DNA from: Streptomyces rimosus | GTDB lineage: Bacteria > Actinomycetota > Actinomycetes > Streptomycetales > Streptomycetaceae | NCBI RefSeq assembly: GCF_008704655.1 | Contig: NZ_CP023688.1 | Coordinates: 6,578,001-6,642,000, forward strand | Length of the DNA stretch: 64,000 nucleotides | Direction: 5' to 3' | In this document: positions 15,806 to 25,261 of the stretch, piece after piece | How the letters are laid out: every line of letters begins with the position of its first letter | Numbering within the stretch: the first letter of the stretch is position 1 | The notes under the pieces: generated by a model | The model's input: only the letters and a program-made list of their open reading frames with translations | The model's database searches: none | What the model was told of the DNA's origin: nothing | Position numbers and translations under genes: made by a program

Positions 15806-17218
15806 GTGTCCGCCGAGGCCGTCCAGGCAGCCGCGCCGCACCCCGCCGAGGCCCCCGCCGCCTCCGCACCGGACGGCGACCGCCCGCTGCGCATCGCCCT
15901 GCTGACGTACAAGGGCAACCCGTTCTGTGGCGGCCAGGGCGTCTACGTCCGCCACCTCTCCCGCGAACTGGCCCGCCTCGGCCACACCGTCGAGGTCATC
16001 GGCGCCCAGCCGTACCCGGTCCTGGACCGCGCGGACCCCGTTCAGGCGGAGTCCGGCGGCAGCGTCAGCCTCACCGAGCTTCCCAGCCTCGACCTCTACC
16101 GGCAGCCCGACCCGTTCCGCACGCCGAAGCGCGGCGAGTACCGGGACTGGATCGACGCGCTGGAGGTCGGCACGATGTGGACCGGCGGCTTCCCCGAGCC
16201 GCTGACCTTCTCGCTGCGCGCCCGCCGCCACCTCGCCGCCCGGCGCGGCGACTTCGACGTGGTGCACGACAACCAGACCCTCGGCTACGGCCTGCTCGGC
16301 GACCTCGGCGCGCCCCTGGTCACCACCATCCACCACCCCATCACCGTCGACCGGCAGCTCGACCTCGACGCCGCCACCGGCTGGCAGCGCCGCGCCTCGG
16401 TGCGCCGCTGGTACGGCTTCACCCGGATGCAGAAGCGCGTCGCCCGCCGCCTGCCGTCGGTGCTGACCGTCTCCGGCTCCTCCCGGCAGGAGATCGTGGA
16501 CCACCTCGGCGTACGGGACGGCCGTATCCACGTCGTGCACATCGGCGCCGACACCGACCTCTTCTCGCCCGACCCGTCGGTCCCCGAGATCCCCGGCCGT
16601 ATCGTCACCACCTCCAGCGCGGACGTGCCCCTCAAGGGCCTGATCCACCTGGTCGAGGCGCTGGCCAAGGTCCGTACGGAGAACCCGGAGGCCCATCTGG
16701 TGGTCGTCGGCAAGCGCGCCGACGACGGCCCGGTGGCCGCCGCCATCGAGCGGCACGGCCTCGGCGACGCGATCGAGTTCGTCAAGGGCATCAGCGACGC
16801 CGACCTGGTCGACCTGGTCCGCGGCGCCCAGGTCGCCTGCGTACCGTCCCTGTACGAGGGCTTCTCGCTGCCCGCCGCCGAAGCCATGGCCACCGGTACG
16901 CCGCTGCTGGCCACCACCGGCGGCGCCATCCCCGAGGTGTCCGGCCCGGACGGCGAGACCTGTCTGTCCGTACCACCGGGCGACGCGGGCGCGCTGGCCG
17001 CCGGGCTGACCCGCCTGCTGGGCGACGCCGGCCTGCGCCGCCGCCTCGGCGCCGCCGGACGCGAACGCGTCCTGGCCCGCTTCACCTGGCGCCAGGCCGC
17101 CATCGGCACCGCCGAACGCTACCGGGAGGCCATCGCCCTCCAGGCCCCACGCCTGCGCGCCGCCCGCTCCCGCCGCACCGCGGACGCCACCGCACCGACC
17201 CCCGCCGGTCGCGCCTGA
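15806..17218 (+). CDS. Glycosyltransferase family 4 protein
   Basis: A 470-residue GT-B fold glycosyltransferase that would move a sugar from a nucleotide-sugar donor to a lipid or polymer acceptor. Features include the N-terminal GGQGVYVRHLSRELARLGH acceptor loop and the C-terminal donor-binding segment VPSLYEGFSLPAAEAMATGTP with the E-x7-E signature. Residues 1-25 are an Ala/Pro-rich leader. The GTG at 15806 is preceded by GAGAAGGGGG. It heads a three-gene operon with a methyltransferase and an (alpha/alpha)6-barrel protein. The acceptor is unknown. A KstR-type site lies in its promoter region. Confidence 0.9.
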   Translation: MSAEAVQAAAPHPAEAPAASAPDGDRPLRIALLTYKGNPFCGGQGVYVRHLSRELARLGHTVEVIGAQPYPVLDRADPVQAESGGSVSLTELPSLDLYRQPDPFRTPKRGEYRDWIDALEVGTMWTGGFPEPLTFSLRARRHLAARRGDFDVVHDNQTLGYGLLGDLGAPLVTTIHHPITVDRQLDLDAATGWQRRASVRRWYGFTRMQKRVARRLPSVLTVSGSSRQEIVDHLGVRDGRIHVVHIGADTDLFSPDPSVPEIPGRIVTTSSADVPLKGLIHLVEALAKVRTENPEAHLVVVGKRADDGPVAAAIERHGLGDAIEFVKGISDADLVDLVRGAQVACVPSLYEGFSLPAAEAMATGTPLLATTGGAIPEVSGPDGETCLSVPPGDAGALAAGLTRLLGDAGLRRRLGAAGRERVLARFTWRQAAIGTAERYREAIALQAPRLRAARSRRTADATAPTPAGRA

Positions 17219-17312
17219 TGCGGCCCGGCCGGGCACCGACCAGTACCGCCATGACCCGCCGCCGCCGGCCCCAGCTGCCCGCGGATCCCCCCAGGACGAA
17301 AGCAGAGAACCC

Positions 17313-18125
17313 TTGCTGACCGTCGACTTTTCCCGATTCCCGCTGGCGCCGGGCGACCGCGTCCTCGACCTGGGCTGTGGCGCGGGCCGGCACGCCTTCG
17401 AGTGCTACCGGCGCGGCGCTCAGGTCGTGGCGCTCGACCGGAACGCCGAGGAGATCCGCGAGGTCGCCAAGTGGTTCGCCGCCATGAAGGAGGCCGGCGA
17501 GGCGCCCGCCGGCGCCACCGCCACCGCCATGGAGGGCGACGCGCTGGCCCTGCCCTTCCCCGACGCGAGCTTCGACGTCGTCATCATCTCCGAGGTCATG
17601 GAGCACATCCACGACGACAAGGGTGTGCTCGCCGAGATGGTGCGGGTGCTGCGGCCCGGCGGGCGGATCGCGGTGACCGTGCCGCGCTACGGCCCGGAGA
17701 AGGTCTGCTGGGCGCTCAGCGACGAGTACCACGAGGTCGAGGGCGGGCACATCCGCATCTACAAGGCCGACGAACTGCTCGGCAAGATGCGCGAGGCGGG
17801 CCTCAAGCCCTACGGCACCCACCACGCGCACGGGCTGCACAGCCCGTACTGGTGGCTCAAGTGCGCCTTCGGCGTCGACAACGACCAGGCGCTGCCGGTC
17901 AAGGCGTACCACAAGCTGCTGGTCTGGGACATCATGAAGAAGCCGCTGGCCACGCGGATGGCCGAGCGGGTGCTCAACCCGGTGATCGGCAAGAGCTTCG
18001 TCGCGTACGCGGTCAAGCCGCACCTGCCGGCGGACGCCGCCGCCACCGCCGCCGGGGCCGCCTCCGACGCTGCCGCCTCCGACTCCGCCGCCGAAGCCGC
18101 GTCCGCCGCCGGGGCCGCCAAGTGA
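17313..18125 (+). CDS. Class I SAM-dependent methyltransferase
   Basis: A 270-residue methyltransferase with motif I VLDLGCGAGRH near residue 18, an acidic ribose-binding residue in VVALDRN, and post-I motifs EGDALALPFPDASFDVVIISEVMEHI. This is the Methyltransf_11 pattern. The last 30 residues are a low-complexity Ala/Ser/Asp tail. It begins with TTG at 17313, 94 bases after the glycosyltransferase; the ribosome site is weak. Its stop overlaps the GTG of the next gene (GTGA). A role in modifying the glycoconjugate made by this operon is inferred. Confidence 0.9.
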   Translation: MLTVDFSRFPLAPGDRVLDLGCGAGRHAFECYRRGAQVVALDRNAEEIREVAKWFAAMKEAGEAPAGATATAMEGDALALPFPDASFDVVIISEVMEHIHDDKGVLAEMVRVLRPGGRIAVTVPRYGPEKVCWALSDEYHEVEGGHIRIYKADELLGKMREAGLKPYGTHHAHGLHSPYWWLKCAFGVDNDQALPVKAYHKLLVWDIMKKPLATRMAERVLNPVIGKSFVAYAVKPHLPADAAATAAGAASDAAASDSAAEAASAAGAAK

Positions 18126-19192
18126 CGACACCGGGACGTACGGAACGCCTGGTCCTGCCCGGAGTCCTGACCGCCGGACAGGCGGCGCGCACCGTCGCCG
18201 GCATCCTGGCGACGCAGCGCGCGGACGGCGCGATCCCCTGGTTCCGCGGCCACCACCTCGACCCGTGGGACCACACCGAGGCCGCCATGGCCCTGGACGC
18301 CGCCGGGGAGCACGAGCGCGCCGAGGCCGCGTACGAGTGGCTGGCCCGGCATCAGAATTCGGACGGCTCCTGGTACGCGGCCTACGCCGACGGGGACGCC
18401 GCGGCGCCCACCGACCGCGGCCGGGAGACCAACTTCTGCGCGTACATCGCCGTCGGCGTCTGGCACCACTACCTGTCCACCGGCGACGACACCTTCGTGG
18501 ACCGCATGTGGCCCGCCGTCTACGCGGCCGTCGAATTCGTCCTGGAGCTCCAGCAGCCCGGCGGCGAGATCGGCTGGAAGCGCGAGGACGACGGCACGCC
18601 CGTCACCGACGCGCTGCTGACCGGCTCCTCCTCCATCTACCAGGCACTGCGCTGCGCCCTCGCCATCGCCGAACAGCGCGAAGAACCGCAGCCCGACTGG
18701 GAACTGGCCCTCGGCCGGCTCGGCCACGCCATCCAGCACCACCCCGAGCGCTTCCTCGACAAGTCCCGCTACTCGATGGACTGGTACTACCCGGTCCTCG
18801 GCGGCGCCCTGAGCGGCACCGCCGCCAAGGAGCGCATCGACTCGGCCTGGGAGGACTTCGTCGTTCCCGGCCTCGGCGTACGGTGCGTCCTGCCCAACCC
18901 CTGGGTCACCGGCGGTGAGAGCGCCGAACTGGCCCTCGCGCTCTGGGCGATGGGCGAGTCGGACCGCGCCGTGCAGATTCTCAAATGGGTCCAGCACCTG
19001 CGCGCCGAGAACGGCATGTACTGGACCGGCTACGTCTTCGACGACGACGCGGTCTGGCCCGAGGAGCAGACGTCCTGGACGGCGGGCTCGATGCTGCTCG
19101 CGGTGGCCGCGCTGGGCGGCGACGAGGCGACCACGGCCGTCTTCGGGGGCGAGCGCCTGCCCACGGGCCTGACCCCGGACTGCTGCCGCTGA
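18122..19192 (+). CDS. (alpha/alpha)6-barrel protein, prenyltransferase- or glucoamylase-like
   Basis: A 356-residue soluble protein with repeating helical hairpins and aromatic motifs (DGAIPWFRGHHLDPWDHTEAAMAL, then HQNSDGSWYAAYADG and WVQHLRAENGMYWTGYVF). Together these indicate an (alpha/alpha)6 toroid like squalene/prenyltransferase-type or six-hairpin glycosidases. Carboxylates in the DPWDHTEAA and RETNF regions could form an active site on a sugar, which would fit the glycosyltransferase neighbour. Homologues are often labelled prenyltransferase in annotation pipelines, and I see nothing that proves either chemistry. GTG at 18122 overlaps the methyltransferase stop by four bases, so it is translationally coupled. 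Confidence 0.8.
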   Translation: MTTPGRTERLVLPGVLTAGQAARTVAGILATQRADGAIPWFRGHHLDPWDHTEAAMALDAAGEHERAEAAYEWLARHQNSDGSWYAAYADGDAAAPTDRGRETNFCAYIAVGVWHHYLSTGDDTFVDRMWPAVYAAVEFVLELQQPGGEIGWKREDDGTPVTDALLTGSSSIYQALRCALAIAEQREEPQPDWELALGRLGHAIQHHPERFLDKSRYSMDWYYPVLGGALSGTAAKERIDSAWEDFVVPGLGVRCVLPNPWVTGGESAELALALWAMGESDRAVQILKWVQHLRAENGMYWTGYVFDDDAVWPEEQTSWTAGSMLLAVAALGGDEATTAVFGGERLPTGLTPDCCR

Positions 19193-19219
19193 GGGGCGGG
19201 GCGCCGCCCCTCCCCTTCC

Positions 19220-19519
19220 TCAGTGCTCGATCCGCCGGATACGGGCCGCCAGGGCATGCCCCAGCACCAGGTACACGAGCGCCGGCAGCCCGTAGTTCAG
19301 CAGCGTCCGCAGCCACTCCGCGTCGAAGGTGAAGAGGTTGTACGACCAGCCCGCCAGCCACCGTGCCCCGCCCTGGACGAAGTGCACCAGGTCGTTGGCG
19401 CGGTTCGCGTCGAGCAGGTACATCACGATCCACAGGCCGAGGATGACGGCCGTGAGGTCGGCGACGACGGTGACGGCCCGGGCCGCCTGACTGCTTCCGT
19501 AGCGGTGTCTCCTGGACAT
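19220..19519 (-). CDS. Small two-helix membrane protein
   Basis: A 99-residue conserved-looking hypothetical protein. Two hydrophobic helices are evident (ADLTAVILGLWIVMYLL and YGLPALVYLVLGHALAA), separated by an amphipathic loop with several Trp and Phe residues, and the ends are basic. No catalytic motif is visible. It is convergent with the (alpha/alpha)6-barrel gene and is transcribed alone. Function unknown. Confidence 0.72.
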   Translation of the reverse strand: MSRRHRYGSSQAARAVTVVADLTAVILGLWIVMYLLDANRANDLVHFVQGGARWLAGWSYNLFTFDAEWLRTLLNYGLPALVYLVLGHALAARIRRIEH

Positions 19520-19630
19520 GACAGCCGGGTAGCCACATAAGCCCGGCATAAACAACTCCCGGGCGGCGGCGCCCCGTTCGTGGAGAAAACGGGCGGCCCT
19601 CCGCCCCGCCCACGCACTACTGTTCGCCTC

Positions 19631-20434
19631 ATGACGATCACCATGACCGGCACCCTCGACCACGACCGCTACTGCGCCGAGATCCTCGCCCAGACCGACC
19701 TGCTCCGGGAGACCGTCCGCGGCGCCGACCTGAAGACGACCGTACCGACCTGTCCGGACTGGACCATCGAAGACCTCCTGCGCCATGTCGGCGGCGCGCA
19801 CCGCTGGGTGGACACGACCGTACGGACCCGGGCCAACGAGATGGTCCCGTTCGACGCGGTCCCCAACCACCGGGGCCCCGAGGGCGACGACCCGGAAGCC
19901 CTGGACGCCTGGCTGGCGGACGGCGCGCGGCGCGTCGTCGAGGCGCTGCGCGAGGCGGGCGGCGACACCCTGCTGTGGGCCTGGATGCCGGACCAGCCGA
20001 CGGTCTTCTGGTCCCGCCGGATGACCCACGAGACGGTTGTCCACCGGGCGGACGCGGCGTCCGCGACGGGCGCCGATTTCACCCTCGACCCGGAAGTGGC
20101 CGCCGACACCATGGAGGAGTGGACCCAACTGGTCTGCCTGGCCCCCCTCCTCAAGCCCGACCACCCGGCCGCCCGCCTCCTCGGCACCGGCCGCACCTTC
20201 CGCCTCCACGCCACCGACGCCCCGCCCGGCGCCCCCGCCGACTGGCTCCTCGACTACACCGGCGACAAGGCCACCTACCGCCACACCCCCGACCCCGCCA
20301 CCGTAACCCTCCAGGGCCCCCTCACCGACCTCCTCCGCGTCTACTACCGCCGCCTCCCGGTGGACACCCCGGGCATCGAGGTCATAGGCGACCGCGCGTT
20401 CCTGGAGGAGTGGCTGGAGGCGGCGAAGCTCTGA
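19631..20434 (+). CDS. Maleylpyruvate isomerase family mycothiol-dependent protein (DinB-like fold)
   Basis: A 267-residue protein of the actinobacterial TIGR03083-type family. Its N-terminal DinB-like four-helix bundle carries VPTCPDWTIEDLLRHVGGAHRWV and the metal-ligand His in RMTHETVVHRADA. The C-terminal part is the MDMPI-type domain (FRLHATDAPPGAPADWLL and following). Family members use mycothiol or are uncharacterised, so a specific substrate cannot be given. I chose ATG at 19631; there is no clear ribosome site, so the message may be leaderless. An ATG at 19643 is an alternative. Confidence 0.85.
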   Translation: MTITMTGTLDHDRYCAEILAQTDLLRETVRGADLKTTVPTCPDWTIEDLLRHVGGAHRWVDTTVRTRANEMVPFDAVPNHRGPEGDDPEALDAWLADGARRVVEALREAGGDTLLWAWMPDQPTVFWSRRMTHETVVHRADAASATGADFTLDPEVAADTMEEWTQLVCLAPLLKPDHPAARLLGTGRTFRLHATDAPPGAPADWLLDYTGDKATYRHTPDPATVTLQGPLTDLLRVYYRRLPVDTPGIEVIGDRAFLEEWLEAAKL

Positions 20435-20465
20435 GGGGGGGACGCGCCTGACGGGCCGCTCCGCA

Positions 20466-20777
20466 TCAAGCGGCGTGCGGCACGAAGGACAGTGACACCT
20501 CGTCCGAGTCGATGGAGAGGTCGAGCTGAGCATCGAGGGCGTGCGCCAGGCGGCGCAGCAGCGGCAGGGTTGGTACCGTCCCGCCGCCCTCGATCCGCTC
20601 GACCTCCTCCGCACCGAGACCGGCCCGAAGAGCCAGCTCGCCCACCGACATCCCGAGCGCGCCGCGAGCATCGAACACCGCCTGCCCGAGCGCGATCGCC
20701 GCACTCGCCTCCACGTAGGCGGGATCCGCCCGGTGCTCGTCCGGGACCTCCCACCGCGTGTGGTATCCGCGACTCAT
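20466..20777 (-). CDS. HTH antitoxin-like protein (XRE/HigA type)
   Basis: A 103-residue protein with an N-terminal segment MSRGYHTRWEVPDEHRADPA typical of antitoxins paired with RelE/HigB-like toxins, then an XRE helix-turn-helix (GMSVGELALRAGLGAEEVERIEGGG) and VPTLPLLRRLAHALDAQL. It normally neutralises a toxin encoded just upstream and autoregulates the pair. Here the upstream partner appears broken (20774-20951), with the usual ATGA overlap retained, so this is probably an orphan antitoxin. Confidence 0.82.
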   Translation of the reverse strand: MSRGYHTRWEVPDEHRADPAYVEASAAIALGQAVFDARGALGMSVGELALRAGLGAEEVERIEGGGTVPTLPLLRRLAHALDAQLDLSIDSDEVSLSFVPHAA

Positions 20778-20951
20778 GCGTTCTCCTCGAAGGTCCGGTG
20801 ATCCTCGGTCGCTGCCGGGCCGTGTTCCGCTTCGCACTCCTTCTGCGCCCGCACGGCTCGCTGAACCTGTGCGTCTTCGGCGGAGCTCGCGGAGGGAGCC
20901 TTCCAGGTGCCGTGCCTCGGGTTCGATCTCCAGGGCGTACGGAGCTTCCAT
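20774..20951 (-). pseudogene. Remnant of a RelE/HigB-like toxin gene
   Basis: Two pieces of a toxin are visible in different frames. The N-terminal piece MEAPYALEIEPEARHLEG starts at 20951 in one frame. A C-terminal piece RAVRAQKECEAEHGPA...DHRTFEENA ends at 20774 in another frame and overlaps the antitoxin start. Intact toxins of this kind are about 110-125 residues, yet only 178 bases remain. An internal deletion with a frameshift therefore best explains it. The catalytic core with its conserved Arg/Lys residues is missing. I recognise the pieces from family memory; alignment would settle it. Confidence 0.6.
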
Positions 20952-21037
20952 ACCGCGAAGCTAGGTGGGCAGGCGGCCGGAGAAGCGGTGGAATGAGCCT
21001 GGTTCATCCTCTCGGGTCGGGCGGGTGGCACCTGGGG

Positions 21038-22048
21038 TCAGCCGTTCACCTCCGCAACCACCCGCAACGTCTCCACATCCGGTGCCGTGACCAGCAGGTC
21101 CGTCACCGGTCCCGCGCGCCACGCTGCCAGGCGGTCGGCTATGCGGGTGCGGGGGCCGATCAGGGAGATTTCGTCGGCGAAGGTGTCGGGGACTGCTTGG
21201 ACGGCCTGGTCGCGGTGGCCTTGGAGGAACAGGGCCTGGATGCGGTGGGCGGCTTCGGGGTGGCCCATGCGGGACATCAGGGCGGCGTGGAAGTTGCGGG
21301 TGGCGTGGCCCATGCCGCCGATGTAGAAGGCGAGCATGGCCTTGACCGGGAGCAGGCCCTCGGCCACGTCGTCGCAGACCTGGGCGCGGGCCATGGGGGC
21401 GATGCGGAAGCCGTCCGGGGCGTCGGCGAGGGATGCCTCGTACACGTCGGTGCGGTACGGGGACCAGTACAGCGGGAGCCAGCCGTCGGCGATGCGGGTG
21501 GTCTGGGCGATGTTCTTGGGGCCCTCGGCGCCGAGGAGGACGGGGAGGCCGGCGCGGCGGGGGTGGGTGATGGGCTTGAGGGGTTTGCCGAGGCCGGTGC
21601 CGTCCGGGCCGCGGTAGGGGAGCGGGTGGAAGCGGCCGTCGAGGGTCACCGGGGCTTCCCGGCGCAGCACCTGGCGGACGATGTCGACGTACTCGCGGGT
21701 GGCGGTGAGCGGGCTCGCGGGGAAGGGGCGGCCGTACCACCCTTCCACCACCTGCGGCCCGGACAGGCCGAGCCCGAGCAGCATCCGGCCGCCGGAGAGG
21801 TGGTCCAGGGTGAGGGCCTGCATCGCGGTGGCGGTGGGCGTACGGGCGGCCATCTGGGCGACGGCCGTGCCCAGCCCGATCCGGGAGGTGTGGGCGGCGA
21901 TCCAGGTGAGGGTGGTGAACGCGTCCGAGCCCCAGGCTTCGGAGGTCCATACGGAGTCGTAGCCCAGCCGCTCGGCCTCCTGGGCGAGTTCGAGGTGCCG
22001 GGGGTCGGGGCCGCGCCCCCAGTAGCCGAGCGCCAGACCGAGTCGCAT
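21038..22048 (-). CDS. LLM-class F420-dependent oxidoreductase
   Basis: A 336-residue luciferase-like monooxygenase-fold enzyme using reduced F420 (or FMN) to act on an unidentified substrate. Typical features are the N-terminal MRLGLALGYWGRGPD, SVWTSEAWGSDAFT, IGLGTAVAQMAARTPTATAM and LGLGLSGPQVVEGW. These match actinobacterial F420-dependent reductases rather than alkanal monooxygenases. The ATG at 22048 follows GGAGGCCCC. It is a single gene; its promoter region up to the terminator at 22168 has no other feature. Confidence 0.9.
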   Translation of the reverse strand: MRLGLALGYWGRGPDPRHLELAQEAERLGYDSVWTSEAWGSDAFTTLTWIAAHTSRIGLGTAVAQMAARTPTATAMQALTLDHLSGGRMLLGLGLSGPQVVEGWYGRPFPASPLTATREYVDIVRQVLRREAPVTLDGRFHPLPYRGPDGTGLGKPLKPITHPRRAGLPVLLGAEGPKNIAQTTRIADGWLPLYWSPYRTDVYEASLADAPDGFRIAPMARAQVCDDVAEGLLPVKAMLAFYIGGMGHATRNFHAALMSRMGHPEAAHRIQALFLQGHRDQAVQAVPDTFADEISLIGPRTRIADRLAAWRAGPVTDLLVTAPDVETLRVVAEVNG

Positions 22049-22167
22049 GGGTGGGGCCTCCGTTCCGTCGGGCCGACGGTCCGCCACCCCTGCGCCTTTT
22101 GACGGAACGTCAGTGCGTTGGCGCAGCGTACGAGGCGCGGGAGGGGAAGGGAAGGGAGGGTGGTACG

Positions 22168-22206
22168 GCGACGGCCCCTCGCCCGGGGTGGGCGAGGGGC
22201 CGTCGC
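22168..22206 (-). terminator. Strong GC-rich terminator hairpin
   Basis: A perfect 17-base-pair inverted repeat (GCGACGGCCCCTCGCCC and its complement) with a five-base loop lies 26 bases after the stop of the DUF5336-like membrane protein gene on the minus strand. It also separates that gene from the oxidoreductase. There is no T-run, as usual for Streptomyces. Confidence 0.82.
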
Positions 22207-22231
22207 GCGGTGCGCCGCGGGCCGGGTGCGG

Positions 22232-23086
22232 TCAGCCGCGCTGGATGCCGGTCGTGTCCTGGAGGACGCCGCGGCGCCCGTCCTGCGTCTGTGCGACCAG
22301 CGCCTGGCCGCGCTGGTCCACGGCCAGGTACCACGTGCCGGGCGCCAGCTCGGCGATCGGCGTCGGCGCGCCGTCCTCGCCGTACAGCGGGCGCGCGACC
22401 GGAACCGCGAACCAGAACGGCGCGAAGTCCGCCGCGGGGGCGGGCTGCTGCGCGGCGGCCGGCGAGGGCTGCTGCCCGCCGTACGACTGCGGACCGCCCG
22501 GCTGCCCCTGGCCCGGCTGGCCCTGGCCGGTCTGCTGCGCGCCCGGGTAGCCGTACCCGCCGGGGCCCGGCTGCTGCTGGTGGGCACCGGGGTAGCCGTA
22601 CCCCTGGCCCGGCGCCGCGCCGTACGGGGACGGGGTCTGCGGCCGCGGGGCCGGGATGAGACCGGCCTTCAGCGCGGGCACCAGCGGCGTGGCCACCGCC
22701 CCGCCGGCCAGCACCAGCGCGGCGATCAGGCCGAGGATCAGCCCGGCGCCCGCGCCGCCGCTGTTGACGGTCGTCCAGAAGGCGAACCAGGCGACGAACA
22801 CGGTCCACGCGACGCCGAACTGACCGAGGTCGATACCGGCGACCTTCAGGGGCCGCGGCAGGGCCCGCGCTACGACGATCAGGGCGGCGGCGATGATGCC
22901 GGCCAGATACATGCCCATCAGCAGGGGCAGCGCGTCCCAGGCGTTCGTCGAGGTGATCTGCGGGCAGAAGCTGCCGGTGCAGTCGGAGCCGTCGTACGAG
23001 CTGATGTCGAGAAACGAGGCGATGAACAGCAACACCGCTGCTCCGATCACCACGCCGTCGCCTCTAGTGAGGGAGCGGATGTTCAC
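22232..23086 (-). CDS. DUF5336-like four-helix membrane protein with Pro/Gln/Gly-rich tail
   Basis: A 284-residue protein. Residues 10-150 hold four hydrophobic helices (GDGVVIGAAVLLFIASFLD, then LMGMYLAGIIAAALIVV and two more). Next come a disordered Gly/Tyr/Pro/Gln-rich stretch with YGYPGAHQQQ-like repeats and a C-terminal segment WFAVPVARPLYGEDG...QDGRRGVLQDTTGIQRG. The architecture resembles DUF5336 proteins of actinobacteria; the function is unknown. The GTG at 23086 follows AAAGGA. Confidence 0.8.
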   Translation of the reverse strand: MNIRSLTRGDGVVIGAAVLLFIASFLDISSYDGSDCTGSFCPQITSTNAWDALPLLMGMYLAGIIAAALIVVARALPRPLKVAGIDLGQFGVAWTVFVAWFAFWTTVNSGGAGAGLILGLIAALVLAGGAVATPLVPALKAGLIPAPRPQTPSPYGAAPGQGYGYPGAHQQQPGPGGYGYPGAQQTGQGQPGQGQPGGPQSYGGQQPSPAAAQQPAPAADFAPFWFAVPVARPLYGEDGAPTPIAELAPGTWYLAVDQRGQALVAQTQDGRRGVLQDTTGIQRG

Positions 23087-23265
23087 GTAAGGGTCCTTTG
23101 TCGGTTCCGGTGTCTGTCTTCGCTGTCGCAGCCGTATGCGCTGGTGGGCGCGTGGCGAGGCACGGGGTGGCACCCCATCGTAAGGGGGAACCTACCGCCG
23201 GATCCTGTGGGCCGTCTTGTCGGTATCGGTCAGGTATCGAGTCGGTATCGGCAGCCGCCGCGCCG

Positions 23266-24243
23266 CTACTCGGTCAGGAAGCCCGTAATGCCCTCGGCGA
23301 TCCCGCGGGCCGCCTTTTCCCGCCATTGCGGGTCGGTCAATTGCGCCGCGTCCTTCGCGTCGCGCATATTGCCGCACTCCAGGAACACCTTGGGAATGCC
23401 GGAGAGGTTGAGGCCGCCGAGGTCGGACCGTACGACGAGGCCGGTGCCGCCGCCCAGGTAATTGGCCGGGGCGCTCCCGGTCGCCGCCACGAACCGGCCC
23501 GCCAGGTGCTCGCCGAGCCGCCGCGACGGGCCGACGATGGCGGAGGTGTCCGCGGCGCCCGCGGTGACCCGGGCGGGCAGGATCACATGGAAGCCCCGGT
23601 TGCCCGCGCCCGCGCCGTCGGCGTGCACGGACACCGCCGCGTCGGCCTTCGCCTCGTTGCCGGCGCGGGCGCGCTCGTCCACGCACGGCCCGTACGGCCG
23701 GTCGCCGTCCTGGGTGAAGACCACCTTGGCGCCCTCGGCCTGGAGGAGGGTGCGGGCGCGCCGCGCCACGTCGAGCGTGAAGGACGCCTCGGCGTAGCCG
23801 TCGTTGGTGGACGTGCCGGTGGTGTCGCACTCCTTGCGCCCGTTGCCGACGTCCACCTGGCGCGCGATCTCCCGGGTGTGGTCGCGGTTGGCGGGGTTGT
23901 GGCCGGGGTCGAGGAGGACGGTGCGGCCCTTGAGGCGGGTGCCGGTGTGCCCGCCGGGGCCGGGCCGGTCTCCCTTGTCGTCCGGGTCGCCCGGGGTGGG
24001 CCGACCCCCGTCGTCCCCGGCGCCCGTACCGCCCGTACCGCCCGTACCGCCCTTGCCCGGCGGCCCGCCCGGTGACGACGGGCTCGCCGCGGGCAGCGCC
24101 TTCGGCGGCCGGTCACCGCCGTGTCCGCTCGTGGACCGCCAGATCAGCCAGCCCGCGGCGCAGGCGGCCAGCAGCGCGGCCAGGGCGACGACGAGGGTGC
24201 CGCCGAAGCGGCGGCGCGGGGGGAATGTACTGCCGTTCGACAC
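23266..24243 (-). CDS. N-acetylmuramoyl-L-alanine amidase (Amidase_3), membrane anchored
   Basis: A 325-residue cell-wall hydrolase that would cleave the bond between MurNAc and L-Ala of peptidoglycan outside the membrane. An N-terminal transmembrane anchor (TLVVALAALLAACAAGWLIW) is followed by a long Gly/Pro/Thr linker. The zinc-dependent amidase domain (residues 105-325) has VLLDPGHNP (first His), the second ligand Glu in YAEASFTLDVARR, VSVHADGA (third His) and the catalytic Glu in FLECGNMRD. The GTG start at 24243 has a weak ribosome site. Confidence 0.9.
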   Translation of the reverse strand: MSNGSTFPPRRRFGGTLVVALAALLAACAAGWLIWRSTSGHGGDRPPKALPAASPSSPGGPPGKGGTGGTGGTGAGDDGGRPTPGDPDDKGDRPGPGGHTGTRLKGRTVLLDPGHNPANRDHTREIARQVDVGNGRKECDTTGTSTNDGYAEASFTLDVARRARTLLQAEGAKVVFTQDGDRPYGPCVDERARAGNEAKADAAVSVHADGAGAGNRGFHVILPARVTAGAADTSAIVGPSRRLGEHLAGRFVAATGSAPANYLGGGTGLVVRSDLGGLNLSGIPKVFLECGNMRDAKDAAQLTDPQWREKAARGIAEGITGFLTE

Positions 24244-24264
24244 ATCGCGATCGTAGTGGTGCGG

Positions 24265-25236
<972 letters not shown>

Positions 25237-25250
25237 TGAAACGTGTTCTA
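25237..25250. promoter_or_regulatory. KstR-type operator before the fused acyl-CoA dehydrogenase
   Basis: TGAAACGTGTTCTA fits TNNAACNNGTTNNA at every fixed position. It ends only 11 bases before the ATG at 25262, so it must overlap the promoter or start site, and the transcript is probably leaderless or nearly so. Bound repressor would block transcription directly. Confidence 0.75.
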
Positions 25251-25261
25251 GTCTGCCCGCC

